A stretch of 64,000 nucleotides of DNA from an uncultured Pseudomonadota bacterium (GTDB taxonomy: Bacteria; Pseudomonadota; Gammaproteobacteria; Methylococcales; Methylomonadaceae): assembly GCA_903834465.1 (NCBI GenBank), contig CAILJB010000033.1:62001-126000 (forward strand). The letters run 5' to 3'. This document shows positions 19,199 to 27,442 of the stretch, one piece after another. A program made the translations under genes and the position numbers. Each line of letters starts with the position of its first letter. Position 1 is the first letter of the stretch. The notes beneath the pieces were generated by a model. It saw only the letters and a list, made by a program, of their open reading frames with translations, ran no database searches and was not told where the DNA came from.

Positions 19199-19227
19199 GT
19201 GTCGCCCGACTTTTTATCGGGCGACAC
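19199..19227. terminator. Bidirectional terminator between metA and cysB
   Basis: An 11-bp perfect stem (GTGTCGCCCGA paired with TCGGGCGACAC) has a 7-base T-rich loop. It is followed by a T-rich stretch on the plus strand and by a T5 run on the minus strand. It lies exactly between convergent genes. Confidence 0.9.
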
Positions 19228-19236
19228 ATTCTTTAT

Positions 19237-20136
19237 TTAAAATTGCATTTCTGCTGCGGCAATCACCAACTCATCAATAAAATGTTGTCCGTAAAGCGGC
19301 AAATAATTGTTTTTTAAATACGCAATTTTGGTTCTCGAACACGGAACTAAATGCGATAAATTGCGTGCCACTAAATCACTGTCAATGTTTTTGTCGAACG
19401 CCATACCGGCAATAATTCCCACGCCTAAACCCAATCGAACATACGTTTTAATCACATCGGTATCTGCCGCTGACAAAATAATATCTAATTCGCTGGCAGA
19501 ATCCTTAAACGCCGTTTCAATATTCGAGCGACCGGTAAAGCCAAAACTGTATGTCAAAATGGGGAATGCCGCTAAACGATCCAATGAAATTTCCCCGTCG
19601 CTCAATGGATGATTTTTCGGCACAATCGCCGCGTGATGCCATTCATAACAAGGTTTCACCGCTAAGTAAGCATCGTCAGCCACTTTTTCCGTACAAATGG
19701 CAATATCAGCTTTTCCAGTATGTAATTTGTTGACTAACTGTTCTGGCGAGGCTTCATCCATATAAATTCGCACACCTGGGTATTTTTCTCGAAAACGCAA
19801 AATCGGTTTGGGTAAAAAATATTTTGCCTGCGTATGCGTCGTCGCAATGTGCAATACGCCGTGATTGCTGTCGAGATAATCGGCGGCAAGCGTTTGAATA
19901 TTGTTCTTTGCTTGGTTAATGCTATCCACTTCGCGCATGATACGCAAACCAAGCGGTGTCATACCAGTTAATTTTTTGCCACGTCGTTCGAAGAGCGGCG
20001 AGCCAATTTCACCTTCAAACAATTGCAATTGCCGACTGACTGCGGATTGCACGATGTGCATTTTTTCAGCTGCTTGCGATAAACTAAAATTTGTTTCCTG
20101 TAAAACTCGCAATAATTCGATTTGACTTAAATTCAT
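19237..20136 (-). CDS. cysB: LysR-family regulator CysB
   Basis: This 299-residue LysR-type regulator has an N-terminal winged helix (SLSQAAEKMHIVQSAVSRQ) and a substrate-binding domain that closely follows CysB/Cbl (ATTHTQAKYFLPK; LTYSFGFTGRS; IIAGMAF). CysB activates sulfate assimilation genes in response to N-acetylserine or O-acetylserine under sulfur limitation. It lies 3 bases downstream of cysA, so the regulator is the last gene of the transport operon. This arrangement makes autoregulation through the cys promoter likely (inference). It may also act on the nearby sulfur-storage locus. Confidence 0.92.
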   Translation of the reverse strand: MNLSQIELLRVLQETNFSLSQAAEKMHIVQSAVSRQLQLFEGEIGSPLFERRGKKLTGMTPLGLRIMREVDSINQAKNNIQTLAADYLDSNHGVLHIATTHTQAKYFLPKPILRFREKYPGVRIYMDEASPEQLVNKLHTGKADIAICTEKVADDAYLAVKPCYEWHHAAIVPKNHPLSDGEISLDRLAAFPILTYSFGFTGRSNIETAFKDSASELDIILSAADTDVIKTYVRLGLGVGIIAGMAFDKNIDSDLVARNLSHLVPCSRTKIAYLKNNYLPLYGQHFIDELVIAAAEMQF

Positions 20137-20139
20137 GGC

Positions 20140-21186
20140 TTAATGAAACCAATGTGCGTGACGAATGCGTAAATCGACTTTATCGCCACGATTGAGTTGC
20201 AAACGTTTAAATTGTTCATTAGGCATTTCGGCATAAACAATTTTAGGGCTGCCATTCGGTAAAAATTTCGTCAGTTCAATCCGAATTAACGCACCTAAAT
20301 GTTGCCAATCTTTCAGCGTCACCGGCGAGTTATCATTTGTAGATTTACTGATTTCAATATCGTGAGGGCGAACATGCGCCACCCAATCGGGGGTGCTTTC
20401 TTCCGCAACTTGCAAACCAATATGTTCAAACCAATCCGTTGTATGGTGCGACAATTCGAATTCATTGGTTTGACCGATAAATTTCGACACAAATACATTC
20501 GCGGGGTGATCGTAAATTTCAGCAGGCGAACCTTGTTGCTCAATACGCCCTTTATTTAACACCACCACTTGACTGGCGACTTCCATGGCTTCTTCTTGGT
20601 CATGCGTGACAAAAATACTGGTGACATTTAATTCGTGATGCAAATTGCGTAACCATTGACGCAAATCTTTTCGCACACTCGCATCTAATGCACCAAACGG
20701 TTCATCGAGTAATAATACTGACGGTTCAACAGCTAATGCCCGCGCCAAAGCAATTCGTTGACGTTGACCGCCCGAAAGTTGGTCAGGAAAACGGTCATGT
20801 AACCAATCCAATTGGACGAGTTCCAACAGTGCGTGTGTTTTTTTAGCAATGTCTGTTTCACTAGGACGGTATTTTTTATCTTTCACGCGCATACCAAACG
20901 CTACGTTATCAAATACGGTCATGTGTCGAAATAGCGCGTAATGTTGAAATACAAAACCAATGCCGCGCTGACTAACGTGCAAATCCGTTTTATCATCGCC
21001 ATTTAAAAGAATGCGTCCTTTATCCGCTTGTTCAAGTCCTGCAATAATCCGTAATAATGTGGTTTTTCCGCAGCCCGAAGGCCCTAACAATGCGACCAAT
21101 TCACCTTCGGGAATGACTAAATCAATATCGTGTAACGCGGAAAATTGTCCAAAGTTTTTGCTAATGTTTGAAAGTAAAATGCTCAT
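20140..21186 (-). CDS. cysA: Sulfate/thiosulfate ABC transporter ATP-binding protein CysA
   Basis: This 348-residue ABC ATPase has Walker [10 protein letters not shown], signature LSGGQRQR, Walker [12 protein letters not shown], the H-loop [10 protein letters not shown] and a C-terminal TOBE-like regulatory domain with HVRPHDIEI. The domain order and sequence match CysA, which powers sulfate or thiosulfate uptake with CysT and CysW. The operon order is cysT-cysW-cysA-cysB. No periplasmic sulfate-binding protein (Sbp or CysP) is encoded in or next to the operon. Confidence 0.95.
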   Translation of the reverse strand: MSILLSNISKNFGQFSALHDIDLVIPEGELVALLGPSGCGKTTLLRIIAGLEQADKGRILLNGDDKTDLHVSQRGIGFVFQHYALFRHMTVFDNVAFGMRVKDKKYRPSETDIAKKTHALLELVQLDWLHDRFPDQLSGGQRQRIALARALAVEPSVLLLDEPFGALDASVRKDLRQWLRNLHHELNVTSIFVTHDQEEAMEVASQVVVLNKGRIEQQGSPAEIYDHPANVFVSKFIGQTNEFELSHHTTDWFEHIGLQVAEESTPDWVAHVRPHDIEISKSTNDNSPVTLKDWQHLGALIRIELTKFLPNGSPKIVYAEMPNEQFKRLQLNRGDKVDLRIRHAHWFH

Positions 21187-21207
21187 AAATTGCTTCTCAT
21201 GAAAAAG

Positions 21208-22068
21208 TTAAACGCTGGCACGATTGGCTTGTTGTTTCCATTCTAATAACGTTTTTAAAATCAACGTCACAATGGCTAAAGCCGCTAAAATCGATGCACC
21301 TGCAAACGCTGACACGGTGTCGTATTCGTTATAACTGACTTCGACGTGTAGCGGTAAGGTATTGGTCATGCCGCGAATGTGTCCCGAAACAACCGACACC
21401 GCGCCAAATTCGCCCATGGCTCGTGCATTACATAACAACACGCCGTATAACAATGCCCATTTAATATTCGGTAACGTAATCAGAAAAAAAGTTTTCCAAC
21501 CGCTTGCACCCAATGACAAAGCAGCTTCCTCTTCTTCGCTCCCCATTTCTTGCATTAACGGAATCAGTTGACGTGCCACAAAGGGAAAGGTGATAAATAA
21601 CGTCGCCAACACAATTCCCGGTACAGCGAAAATGATTTTAATATCGTGTTCAACAAACCAGCTTCCAAACCAACCTTGTGCGCCAAATACCAACACAAAA
21701 ATTAACCCTGAAATAACTGGCGATACCGAAAACGGTAAATCGATTAACGTAATTAACAAATCTTTGCCGCGAAATTCAAAACGGGTAATTGCCCACGCCG
21801 CCGCCACACCAAAAACAGTATTCAATGGCACGGTAATTAACGCCGTCAGCAACGTTAAACGCATTGCCGATAACATATCCGGCTGACTTAATGCTGAAAA
21901 ATATGCCCCAAATCCTTTTGAAAAGGCTTGAATAATGACCAATAACAACGGCACGCATAAAAATAAAATTACAAATCCTAAGGCAATCGTAATTAAACTC
22001 CAACGTACCCAATTTGCATCCTCTAACGTGGATTGATGCACATGTTTTGAAATAGCTGTACTCATCAT
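21208..22068 (-). CDS. cysW: Sulfate ABC transporter permease CysW
   Basis: This 286-residue inner-membrane permease has about six hydrophobic segments and the EAA loop [22 protein letters not shown], which docks to CysA. The [13 protein letters not shown] motif is typical of CysW. I place the start at ATG 22068, which has AGGA about 5 bases upstream and overlaps the end of cysT slightly out of frame; a longer frame reaching 22104 would have to start inside cysT with no ribosome site. It pairs with CysT to form the channel. Confidence 0.93.
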   Translation of the reverse strand: MMSTAISKHVHQSTLEDANWVRWSLITIALGFVILFLCVPLLLVIIQAFSKGFGAYFSALSQPDMLSAMRLTLLTALITVPLNTVFGVAAAWAITRFEFRGKDLLITLIDLPFSVSPVISGLIFVLVFGAQGWFGSWFVEHDIKIIFAVPGIVLATLFITFPFVARQLIPLMQEMGSEEEEAALSLGASGWKTFFLITLPNIKWALLYGVLLCNARAMGEFGAVSVVSGHIRGMTNTLPLHVEVSYNEYDTVSAFAGASILAALAIVTLILKTLLEWKQQANRASV

Positions 22069-22073
22069 AATTC

Positions 22074-22901
22074 CTAAATTTGTCCTGAACGTTTCCGTAC
22101 CCAATGTTGTAACAGGTTAATTAGCAATAACAGTAAAAATGAAATCACCAGCATCGTCAGCGCAATCGCGGTTGCGCCTGCCATGTCGTATTGTTCTAAT
22201 TTGGTGATAATCAACAACGGCACAATTTCTGAAATGTAGGGAATATTCCCCGCGATGAAAATGACAGAACCGTATTCGCCCACGCCGCGTGCAAATGCCA
22301 ATGCAAAACCAGTGAGTAAGGCAGGAAAAATATTGGGGAAAATAATTTTTGTAAAAACTTGCCAGCGCGTTGCACCTAAACTCGATGCAGCTTCTTCCAT
22401 ACGCGAATCAAATTCTTGTAATACCGGTTCAACGGTTCGTACCACAAAAGGAATACTGATAAAAATCAGCGCAACAACAATGCCTAACGGTTTAAATCCG
22501 ATTTGCAAATCAAAATTTTCTTTAAGTAATTTACCCAGAAAACCGCTCGGTTGAAAAATAGTCGCCAGTACAATACCGGCGACAGCCGTAGGAAGTGCAA
22601 AAGGTAAATCAATCAACGCATGAAAAAAACGTTTGCCCACAAACGAATAACGAACCAGTACCCACGCAACAATAAAACCAAAAAAACTCGCCACTACCGC
22701 TGCGCCTAAAGCCGTGGTAAAACTGACGCGAAACGCCGCAACCACCCGTTTATGCGTGATAATGTCTATATAATCAGACCAATTTAATTCAAAACTTTTA
22801 AAAACTAAGGTGCTGAGTGGAATTAAAACGACCAAACTTAAATAAAATAGCGTAAAACTAATCGTCGGTCGAAAACCTGGCATGATGCGACTTTGGCTCA
22901 T
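22074..22901 (-). CDS. cysT: Sulfate ABC transporter permease CysT (CysU)
   Basis: This 275-residue permease has six membrane segments, the EAA loop [21 protein letters not shown] and the CysT-typical [16 protein letters not shown]. It is the first gene of the cysTWA-cysB operon and has GAGG upstream of its ATG. An AT-rich 256-base region upstream contains an 8-bp inverted repeat that could be a regulator site. The E. coli operon begins with cysP; here no binding protein precedes cysT. Confidence 0.94.
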   Translation of the reverse strand: MSQSRIMPGFRPTISFTLFYLSLVVLIPLSTLVFKSFELNWSDYIDIITHKRVVAAFRVSFTTALGAAVVASFFGFIVAWVLVRYSFVGKRFFHALIDLPFALPTAVAGIVLATIFQPSGFLGKLLKENFDLQIGFKPLGIVVALIFISIPFVVRTVEPVLQEFDSRMEEAASSLGATRWQVFTKIIFPNIFPALLTGFALAFARGVGEYGSVIFIAGNIPYISEIVPLLIITKLEQYDMAGATAIALTMLVISFLLLLLINLLQHWVRKRSGQI

Positions 22902-22980
22902 GATTTTTTATTGCCTCGTGATGATGAATTTCTGATTTTTTACGATGGTAAAGAAAATATGATAGGAAATAAAATGATGA

Positions 22981-23002
22981 TATTCGATATTAACATCGAA
23001 TA
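22981..23002. repeat. Inverted repeat between cysT and the PIN-like gene (possible operator)
   Basis: TATTCGAT and ATCGAATA form an 8-bp perfect inverted repeat with a 6-base spacer, 80 bases upstream of the cysT start. The whole 22902-23157 gap is AT-rich and otherwise shows no gene. A dyad of this size could bind a dimeric regulator, but it is not a recognised CysB site. Confidence 0.4.
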
Positions 23003-23157
23003 ATTAGATTTATAATGAATGATTTTTTATCAATGCGATAATTTGTCACATCGGAAATTTTTATTTCATAAGTTCTACTAAACGCTACATAAATTTATTG
23101 TGAGAGAGTGGATTTTGCTGTAGATGTGCGGGTTCATTTAATTACTTGTTAGGCATC

Positions 23158-24018
23158 ATGATGAAAAAATTGTATTTTGACCACAACGTTATTATTGATA
23201 TTCAGAATTCGAGAAAAAAATCACTGCAAGATGTGGTAAATACCCTCAATGAGAATAAATACCAAATTGTATTCAGCCCCGCGCATATCGAAGAAATCGC
23301 GGCTATTATCATGCACCATAATCAACAACCAGAAATTGTAAATGATAAACTTAATTTTCTCGCAGCTCTCACGAACTCGGTTGCATTACTTCCATATCAT
23401 AGAAATAATCTAGAGTTAATCGAACATGATGGCATCTTTGTTTATAGAGAACACCCAAAAGATGTTTACGACAGAGTTATTGACAACTATGACAGAAATA
23501 TAATTGTAGAGAAGCATCAGCAAGAGAAGTTATCTAATGGGGAGAATTTTGAAAATGTACATAGTGTGTCATCTAAAGAAACAAACAACATAAACATTGT
23601 TAGTGAACTTGACTATTTCAAACCAAGATTGCATCAGATGATAATTGATTTCTGGCGCACATATGATTCAAATCTTAAAGAGTACATGCCAGAAATATGT
23701 CCAAAATGCGCCGATTTGAATTTTCAGTATGCAAAAAACTATTTTCCAATTCACCAGATGATGATAGAGAAATTGCTAGAATTTTTAGAAGTTAGAAGAT
23801 TTTTTCCTGACAGTCCAAACCAATATCTTTCCAGCTTACACGATACAACCCACGCAATATATGCAGGGTATTGCGACATATTCGTAACGAATGACAATAA
23901 ATTAAAACAAAAGGTTAGTGCTGTTTATCAATGGATGGGAATTAAAACATCTGTATTAAATGCAAACGAATTTAGAGATTATGTTGCTAACGAAACCACG
24001 AAAAATACGCCGCATTAG
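23158..24018 (+). CDS. PIN-like domain protein, unknown function
   Basis: This 286-residue protein begins with LYFDHNVIIDI, which looks like the first acidic strand of a PIN-like nuclease fold. Near the C-terminus it has GYCDIFVTNDNKLKQK, typical of the late acidic cluster of PIN domains. A CPKC pair lies in the middle (about residue 180). No antitoxin-like partner gene is adjacent. Its base composition is clearly more AT-rich than neighbouring genes and its codon use differs, suggesting recent transfer. The start is one of two adjacent ATGs (23158 or 23161). A role as an orphan toxin, RNA nuclease or defence effector is inference. Confidence 0.65.
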   Translation: MMKKLYFDHNVIIDIQNSRKKSLQDVVNTLNENKYQIVFSPAHIEEIAAIIMHHNQQPEIVNDKLNFLAALTNSVALLPYHRNNLELIEHDGIFVYREHPKDVYDRVIDNYDRNIIVEKHQQEKLSNGENFENVHSVSSKETNNINIVSELDYFKPRLHQMIIDFWRTYDSNLKEYMPEICPKCADLNFQYAKNYFPIHQMMIEKLLEFLEVRRFFPDSPNQYLSSLHDTTHAIYAGYCDIFVTNDNKLKQKVSAVYQWMGIKTSVLNANEFRDYVANETTKNTPH

Positions 24019-24040
24019 AAATTACCACCGTAGTTGTAAA

Positions 24041-24082
24041 AATAAAAAGCCCCAATTTTTCAGTAAATCGAGGCTTTTTATT
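24041..24082. terminator. Terminator between the PIN-like gene and the desulfurase gene
   Basis: AATAAAAAGCC and GGCTTTTTATT form an 11-bp stem around a 20-base loop, followed by a T-rich run. It lies between two convergent genes and can act in both directions. Confidence 0.75.
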
Positions 24083-24094
24083 GTTTTAAAACTT

Positions 24095-25822
24095 TTAAAT
24101 CGTTCCAGCTTTAATTTTCCGAACCGAATTGACCAAATGATCGACTTCATCATGCGTGTTATAAAACGCTAATGATGGTCGCACAGTCGCTTCTAAACCA
24201 AAACGACGCAAAATTGGTTGAGCGCAATGATGACCAGAACGTACTGCAATTCCGGCTTTATTTAATGCTGCACCAATCTCTTGTGTGTTGTGTCCTTTCA
24301 ACACAAATGACAATACACTGGTTTTTTCTTTCGCTGTACCGATGAGTGTTAAACCATCAATTCGGCGCAACGCGTCCATTGCGTAAGCCAGTAAATCGTG
24401 TTCATAAATGGCAATATTTTGAATGCCAATTTTTTGCACATATTCGAGTGCCGCACCTAAACCGACGGCATCGGCAATATTTCCTGTTCCGGCTTCAAAT
24501 TTTGCCGGTGCAGGTTGATAGCGCGTGTGTTCAAACGTGACATCTTCAATCATATTGCCACCGCCTTGCCAAGGTTGTGTCGCTTCAAGCAAATCCGTTT
24601 TGCCATAAACGACACCAATGCCTGTAGGAGCAAAGATTTTATGACCCGAAAACACCAGCCAATCACAATCCAAACTTTGCACATCAGCGGCAATATGCGA
24701 CACCGATTGTGCTGCATCTAGCAACACTTTCGCGCCGACACGATGCGCCATGGCAATCATTTCGTGTGCGGGTGTAATTGTGCCGAGTGCATTAGATACT
24801 TGTGTAAACGAAACCAATTTTGTTTTGGCATTAAGCAATTTTTGGTATTCATCCAGCAAAACCTGTCCACTATCATCAACAGGCGCAACACGCAATTTTG
24901 CACCGGTCACTTCGCACAATTGTTGCCACGGCACGATGTTGGCGTGATGTTCAAGCCAAGTAATAACGATTTCGTCGTCTTTACCAATATTTTGCACGCC
25001 CCAACTTTTCGCAATTAAGTTAATCGCTTCGGTTGTGCCGCGAACAAAAATGATATTGTCTGGCGACGGTGCATTTAAAAAATTCGCGACAGTTTTGCGT
25101 GCTTTTTCATACGCATCGGTTGAACGTGCCGCAAGTTCATGTGCCGCACGGTGAATGTTAGAATTTTCATGTTCATAAAAATATGAAATCCGATCAATCA
25201 CCGACTGCGGTTTTTGTGTCGTTGCCGCGTTATCAAACCAAACTAATTGATGCCCATTTACCCGTTCATTCAAAATCGGAAAATCCCGACGTACGGCATG
25301 AATATCAAATCCCGAATGCTGATATTGCTGTTGATAAGGCGTTTCTACTTTCGAAAACTGTTTATTTTCATTCAAAAAATAAAACGGTGATTCCGTCGTT
25401 GCGCTCGCCAAAGGATTAAAACCCGCTGTCGGAACAATAAGTTTTGGTATATCCGCCGTGTTGTTTGGTGAAACAAATTCGGATGGAACAGAACCTAATC
25501 GTCCCGATGCCAAACTTTGAGATGCACCACTTAGCTCATGAATATTCACGTCGGTGGGCAAATCAAATGTATGCGGCACAGCGAACGGTTGCCGTGACGC
25601 TAAACTGTGCGGCGGCAAAATACTACTCACTGCAGGCGTTGCAAAAGGTTGTAACGCCGTCGGCAAATCAGCCGGAGCCGATGACACAGCATCACTTGCT
25701 AAGCCTAAGCGCGAACCATCACACGGCAATTCCGCAAAAATCTCGTTTGCAAGACGTGTCAATTGTTGCTCTATTGCCGCTATATCTTGTGGATGCTCAG
25801 GTGTTAGATTATTTATAGTCAT
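24095..25822 (-). CDS. Cysteine desulfurase, Family 2A encapsulin cargo
   Basis: This 575-residue protein has a SufS/CsdA-type PLP-dependent desulfurase domain at about 172-570. The PLP lysine is K395 (SGHKIFAPTG) and the catalytic cysteine is C533 (RSGHHCAQP). It removes sulfur from L-cysteine as a persulfide. The N-terminal 171 residues are a low-complexity Ala/Pro/Ser/Leu extension absent from housekeeping SufS. It begins with a helix-like LTRLANEIFAELP and carries four LAS tripeptides (41, 74, 104, 138), each followed by a Pro-rich stretch. Long disordered N-termini of this kind load the desulfurase into Family 2A encapsulins. The gene overlaps the shell gene by 14 bases, ensuring coupled translation. 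It would load the shell with sulfur, probably stored as elemental sulfur. Confidence 0.93.
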   Translation of the reverse strand: MTINNLTPEHPQDIAAIEQQLTRLANEIFAELPCDGSRLGLASDAVSSAPADLPTALQPFATPAVSSILPPHSLASRQPFAVPHTFDLPTDVNIHELSGASQSLASGRLGSVPSEFVSPNNTADIPKLIVPTAGFNPLASATTESPFYFLNENKQFSKVETPYQQQYQHSGFDIHAVRRDFPILNERVNGHQLVWFDNAATTQKPQSVIDRISYFYEHENSNIHRAAHELAARSTDAYEKARKTVANFLNAPSPDNIIFVRGTTEAINLIAKSWGVQNIGKDDEIVITWLEHHANIVPWQQLCEVTGAKLRVAPVDDSGQVLLDEYQKLLNAKTKLVSFTQVSNALGTITPAHEMIAMAHRVGAKVLLDAAQSVSHIAADVQSLDCDWLVFSGHKIFAPTGIGVVYGKTDLLEATQPWQGGGNMIEDVTFEHTRYQPAPAKFEAGTGNIADAVGLGAALEYVQKIGIQNIAIYEHDLLAYAMDALRRIDGLTLIGTAKEKTSVLSFVLKGHNTQEIGAALNKAGIAVRSGHHCAQPILRRFGLEATVRPSLAFYNTHDEVDHLVNSVRKIKAGTI

Positions 25823-26732
25823 AATAGTTGCCTACGTCGACATTTTCTAACACACCGAGTGCGTCTTCAGTCAATACGGCGAGTGAACAATACAACGACA
25901 CCAAATAAGACGCGATAGCTTTATGGTTAATGCCCATAAAACGAACTGATAAGCCCATGCTTAATTCGCCTGTTAAATTAGGTTGGTACAAACCGACAAC
26001 ACCTTGACGGCTTTCGCCGGTGCGTAACAACAAGATGTTAGTTTTACCATTTACCACTCTTAATTTATCGCAAGGAATTAACGGAATACCGCGCCATGTC
26101 ACAAATTGTGAACCAAACAAACTCACTGTTGGTGGCGGTGTACCGCGACGCGTTGCTTCACGACCAAATGCGGCAATTGCTTGTGGATGCGCTAAGAAAA
26201 ATGCGGGTTCTTTCCAAACTTTTGCAATCAATTCGTCCAAATCATCAGGCGTTGGCGAACCTAACGCATTGCGTGGCTGAATTCTAAAACCGGGTGCGAC
26301 GTTATTCAGCAAACCGTATTCAGCGTTGTTAATCAATTCACTTTCTTGACGTTCTTTAATCGTTTCAATCGTCAAACGTAATTGTTCATTCGTTTGGTTA
26401 TGTGGACTGCTGTACAAATCCGCAACGCGAGTATGTACGTCAAGCACGGTATTGACCGCATTTAAACGGTATTCACGACCCCATTCTTCGTAATCTACGA
26501 ATGTTTGTGGCAAGATTTTTTCGTCTAAACTTGAGCAATCAACCGCTAAGTTTGCTTCATTTTTTACTTTGTTGACACGATAGATACCCGCTTCCACAGG
26601 TACCCAATGTAGTAAATGGGTCAACCAACGTGGTGTGATGGTTGAAAGCATTGGGACAGTTTTTGTCGCATTCGACAGGGTACGCGCGGCGACATCACCC
26701 AAAGCGGTATTAGCGTCATGTATATCAGTCAT
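25809..26732 (-). CDS. Family 2A encapsulin nanocompartment shell protein
   Basis: This 307-residue protein is a Family 2A (SrpI-like) encapsulin with the HK97 phage-capsid fold. Recognition rests on an N-terminal arm followed by TPRWLTHLLHWVPVEAGIYRVN, the RTGESRQGVVGLYQ segment (237-250), and the C-terminal MGINHKAIASYLVSLYCSLA (266-285) ending in VLENVDVGNY. No cyclic-nucleotide-binding insert is present, which separates it from Family 2B. Shells of this family are about 25 nm icosahedra that hold a cysteine desulfurase and store sulfur. The cargo gene follows immediately and overlaps. AGAGGA lies upstream of the ATG. Confidence 0.93.
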   Translation of the reverse strand: MTDIHDANTALGDVAARTLSNATKTVPMLSTITPRWLTHLLHWVPVEAGIYRVNKVKNEANLAVDCSSLDEKILPQTFVDYEEWGREYRLNAVNTVLDVHTRVADLYSSPHNQTNEQLRLTIETIKERQESELINNAEYGLLNNVAPGFRIQPRNALGSPTPDDLDELIAKVWKEPAFFLAHPQAIAAFGREATRRGTPPPTVSLFGSQFVTWRGIPLIPCDKLRVVNGKTNILLLRTGESRQGVVGLYQPNLTGELSMGLSVRFMGINHKAIASYLVSLYCSLAVLTEDALGVLENVDVGNYYDYK

Positions 26733-26838
26733 GGTTTTTTCCTCTAAGTAAAAAGAACTTCGGTTGTTAAAAAATTGGGGTTATTTGCACGACTCGCGTC
26801 AAAGCCTACAAATTGCGAGGCGATAGTTTTCTACAGCT

Positions 26839-26864
26839 TGTCCGTAACTGTCAAATTTCGGACA
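26839..26864 (-). promoter_or_regulatory. Putative encapsulin promoter with overlapping inverted repeat
   Basis: On the minus strand a consensus-like TTGACA (plus positions 26849-26854) lies about 120 bases upstream of the shell ATG. The -10 candidate is weak (TAGAAA at short spacing). The hexamer is enclosed by a 6-bp inverted repeat, TGTCCG and CGGACA, with a 14-base spacer, which would let a regulator occlude the promoter. The 26733-26910 gap holds no gene. Confidence 0.4.
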
Positions 26865-26910
26865 CTGTTAATTAACACACTGAATTATATTGGTAATTTT
26901 ATATAGCTAA

Positions 26911-27339
26911 TTAAAAATTGACTCTTATTTTTTGTTGTTTTGGGGTGACAGGAATACATAACGCCGTGCTATCGGTTTTAATATCGATGACCAAGGTTGT
27001 CGAACTGTTCGTCGTTTGCCGTGAATCAATGTAAGTGTGAACATCATTGGTTTTAACGATGGTCAACTCACTTTCGGCGCGAATTGATTTAACGGATTCA
27101 CCGTGTTCTTTAATCCATTGAGAAATTGTAACGTGACTGCATTGCAAAAGCCGTCCAATGGAACGAAATCCCAAACCCGCTAAATACAATTGCAAGGCTT
27201 GTCGGCGAATATCTAAACTTAAACCACGATGTGCAACGGTGTGGCGATAACCACATTCTTTGCACTTAAATCGTTGTTTTTCTTTAATAATACCGTCTTT
27301 AATACATACCTCAGAGTGACATTTTGGACACGTTGCCAT
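26911..27339 (-). CDS. Truncated IS1-type transposase / zinc-ribbon HTH protein
   Basis: This 142-residue protein begins with a zinc ribbon (C4-x2-C7 and C27-x2-C30) and a helix-turn-helix (GFRSIGRLLQCSHVTISQW), as in IS1-family InsA. After that comes DVHTYIDSRQTTNSS, which resembles the start of the IS1 DDE domain (DEMHTYI...). The usual acidic residue reads Asn, and the frame then ends about 40 residues later, so no catalytic core exists. It is either a decaying IS1 copy or a DNA-binding protein derived from one. No terminal inverted repeats or second half were seen nearby. It sits between epsC and the encapsulin shell gene on the same strand. Confidence 0.75.
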   Translation of the reverse strand: MATCPKCHSEVCIKDGIIKEKQRFKCKECGYRHTVAHRGLSLDIRRQALQLYLAGLGFRSIGRLLQCSHVTISQWIKEHGESVKSIRAESELTIVKTNDVHTYIDSRQTTNSSTTLVIDIKTDSTALCIPVTPKQQKIRVNF

Positions 27340-27442
27340 ATTAGTTTTTCTCTATTTTTATCGACCATCGATATACTAACAATATCAATATGTTAGCTAT
27401 TTGCAGATAATGTGCATTGCTTCACTACTTGCGTGATGGAAA

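Noticed and set aside
24095-25822. Housekeeping SufS in a suf operon
   Set aside because: The 171-residue disordered extension, overlap with the encapsulin gene and absence of sufBCD or sufE neighbours argue for the encapsulin cargo role.
26911-27339. Complete IS1 insertion sequence
   Set aside because: No InsB catalytic part, no frameshift window and no terminal inverted repeats were found around the gene.
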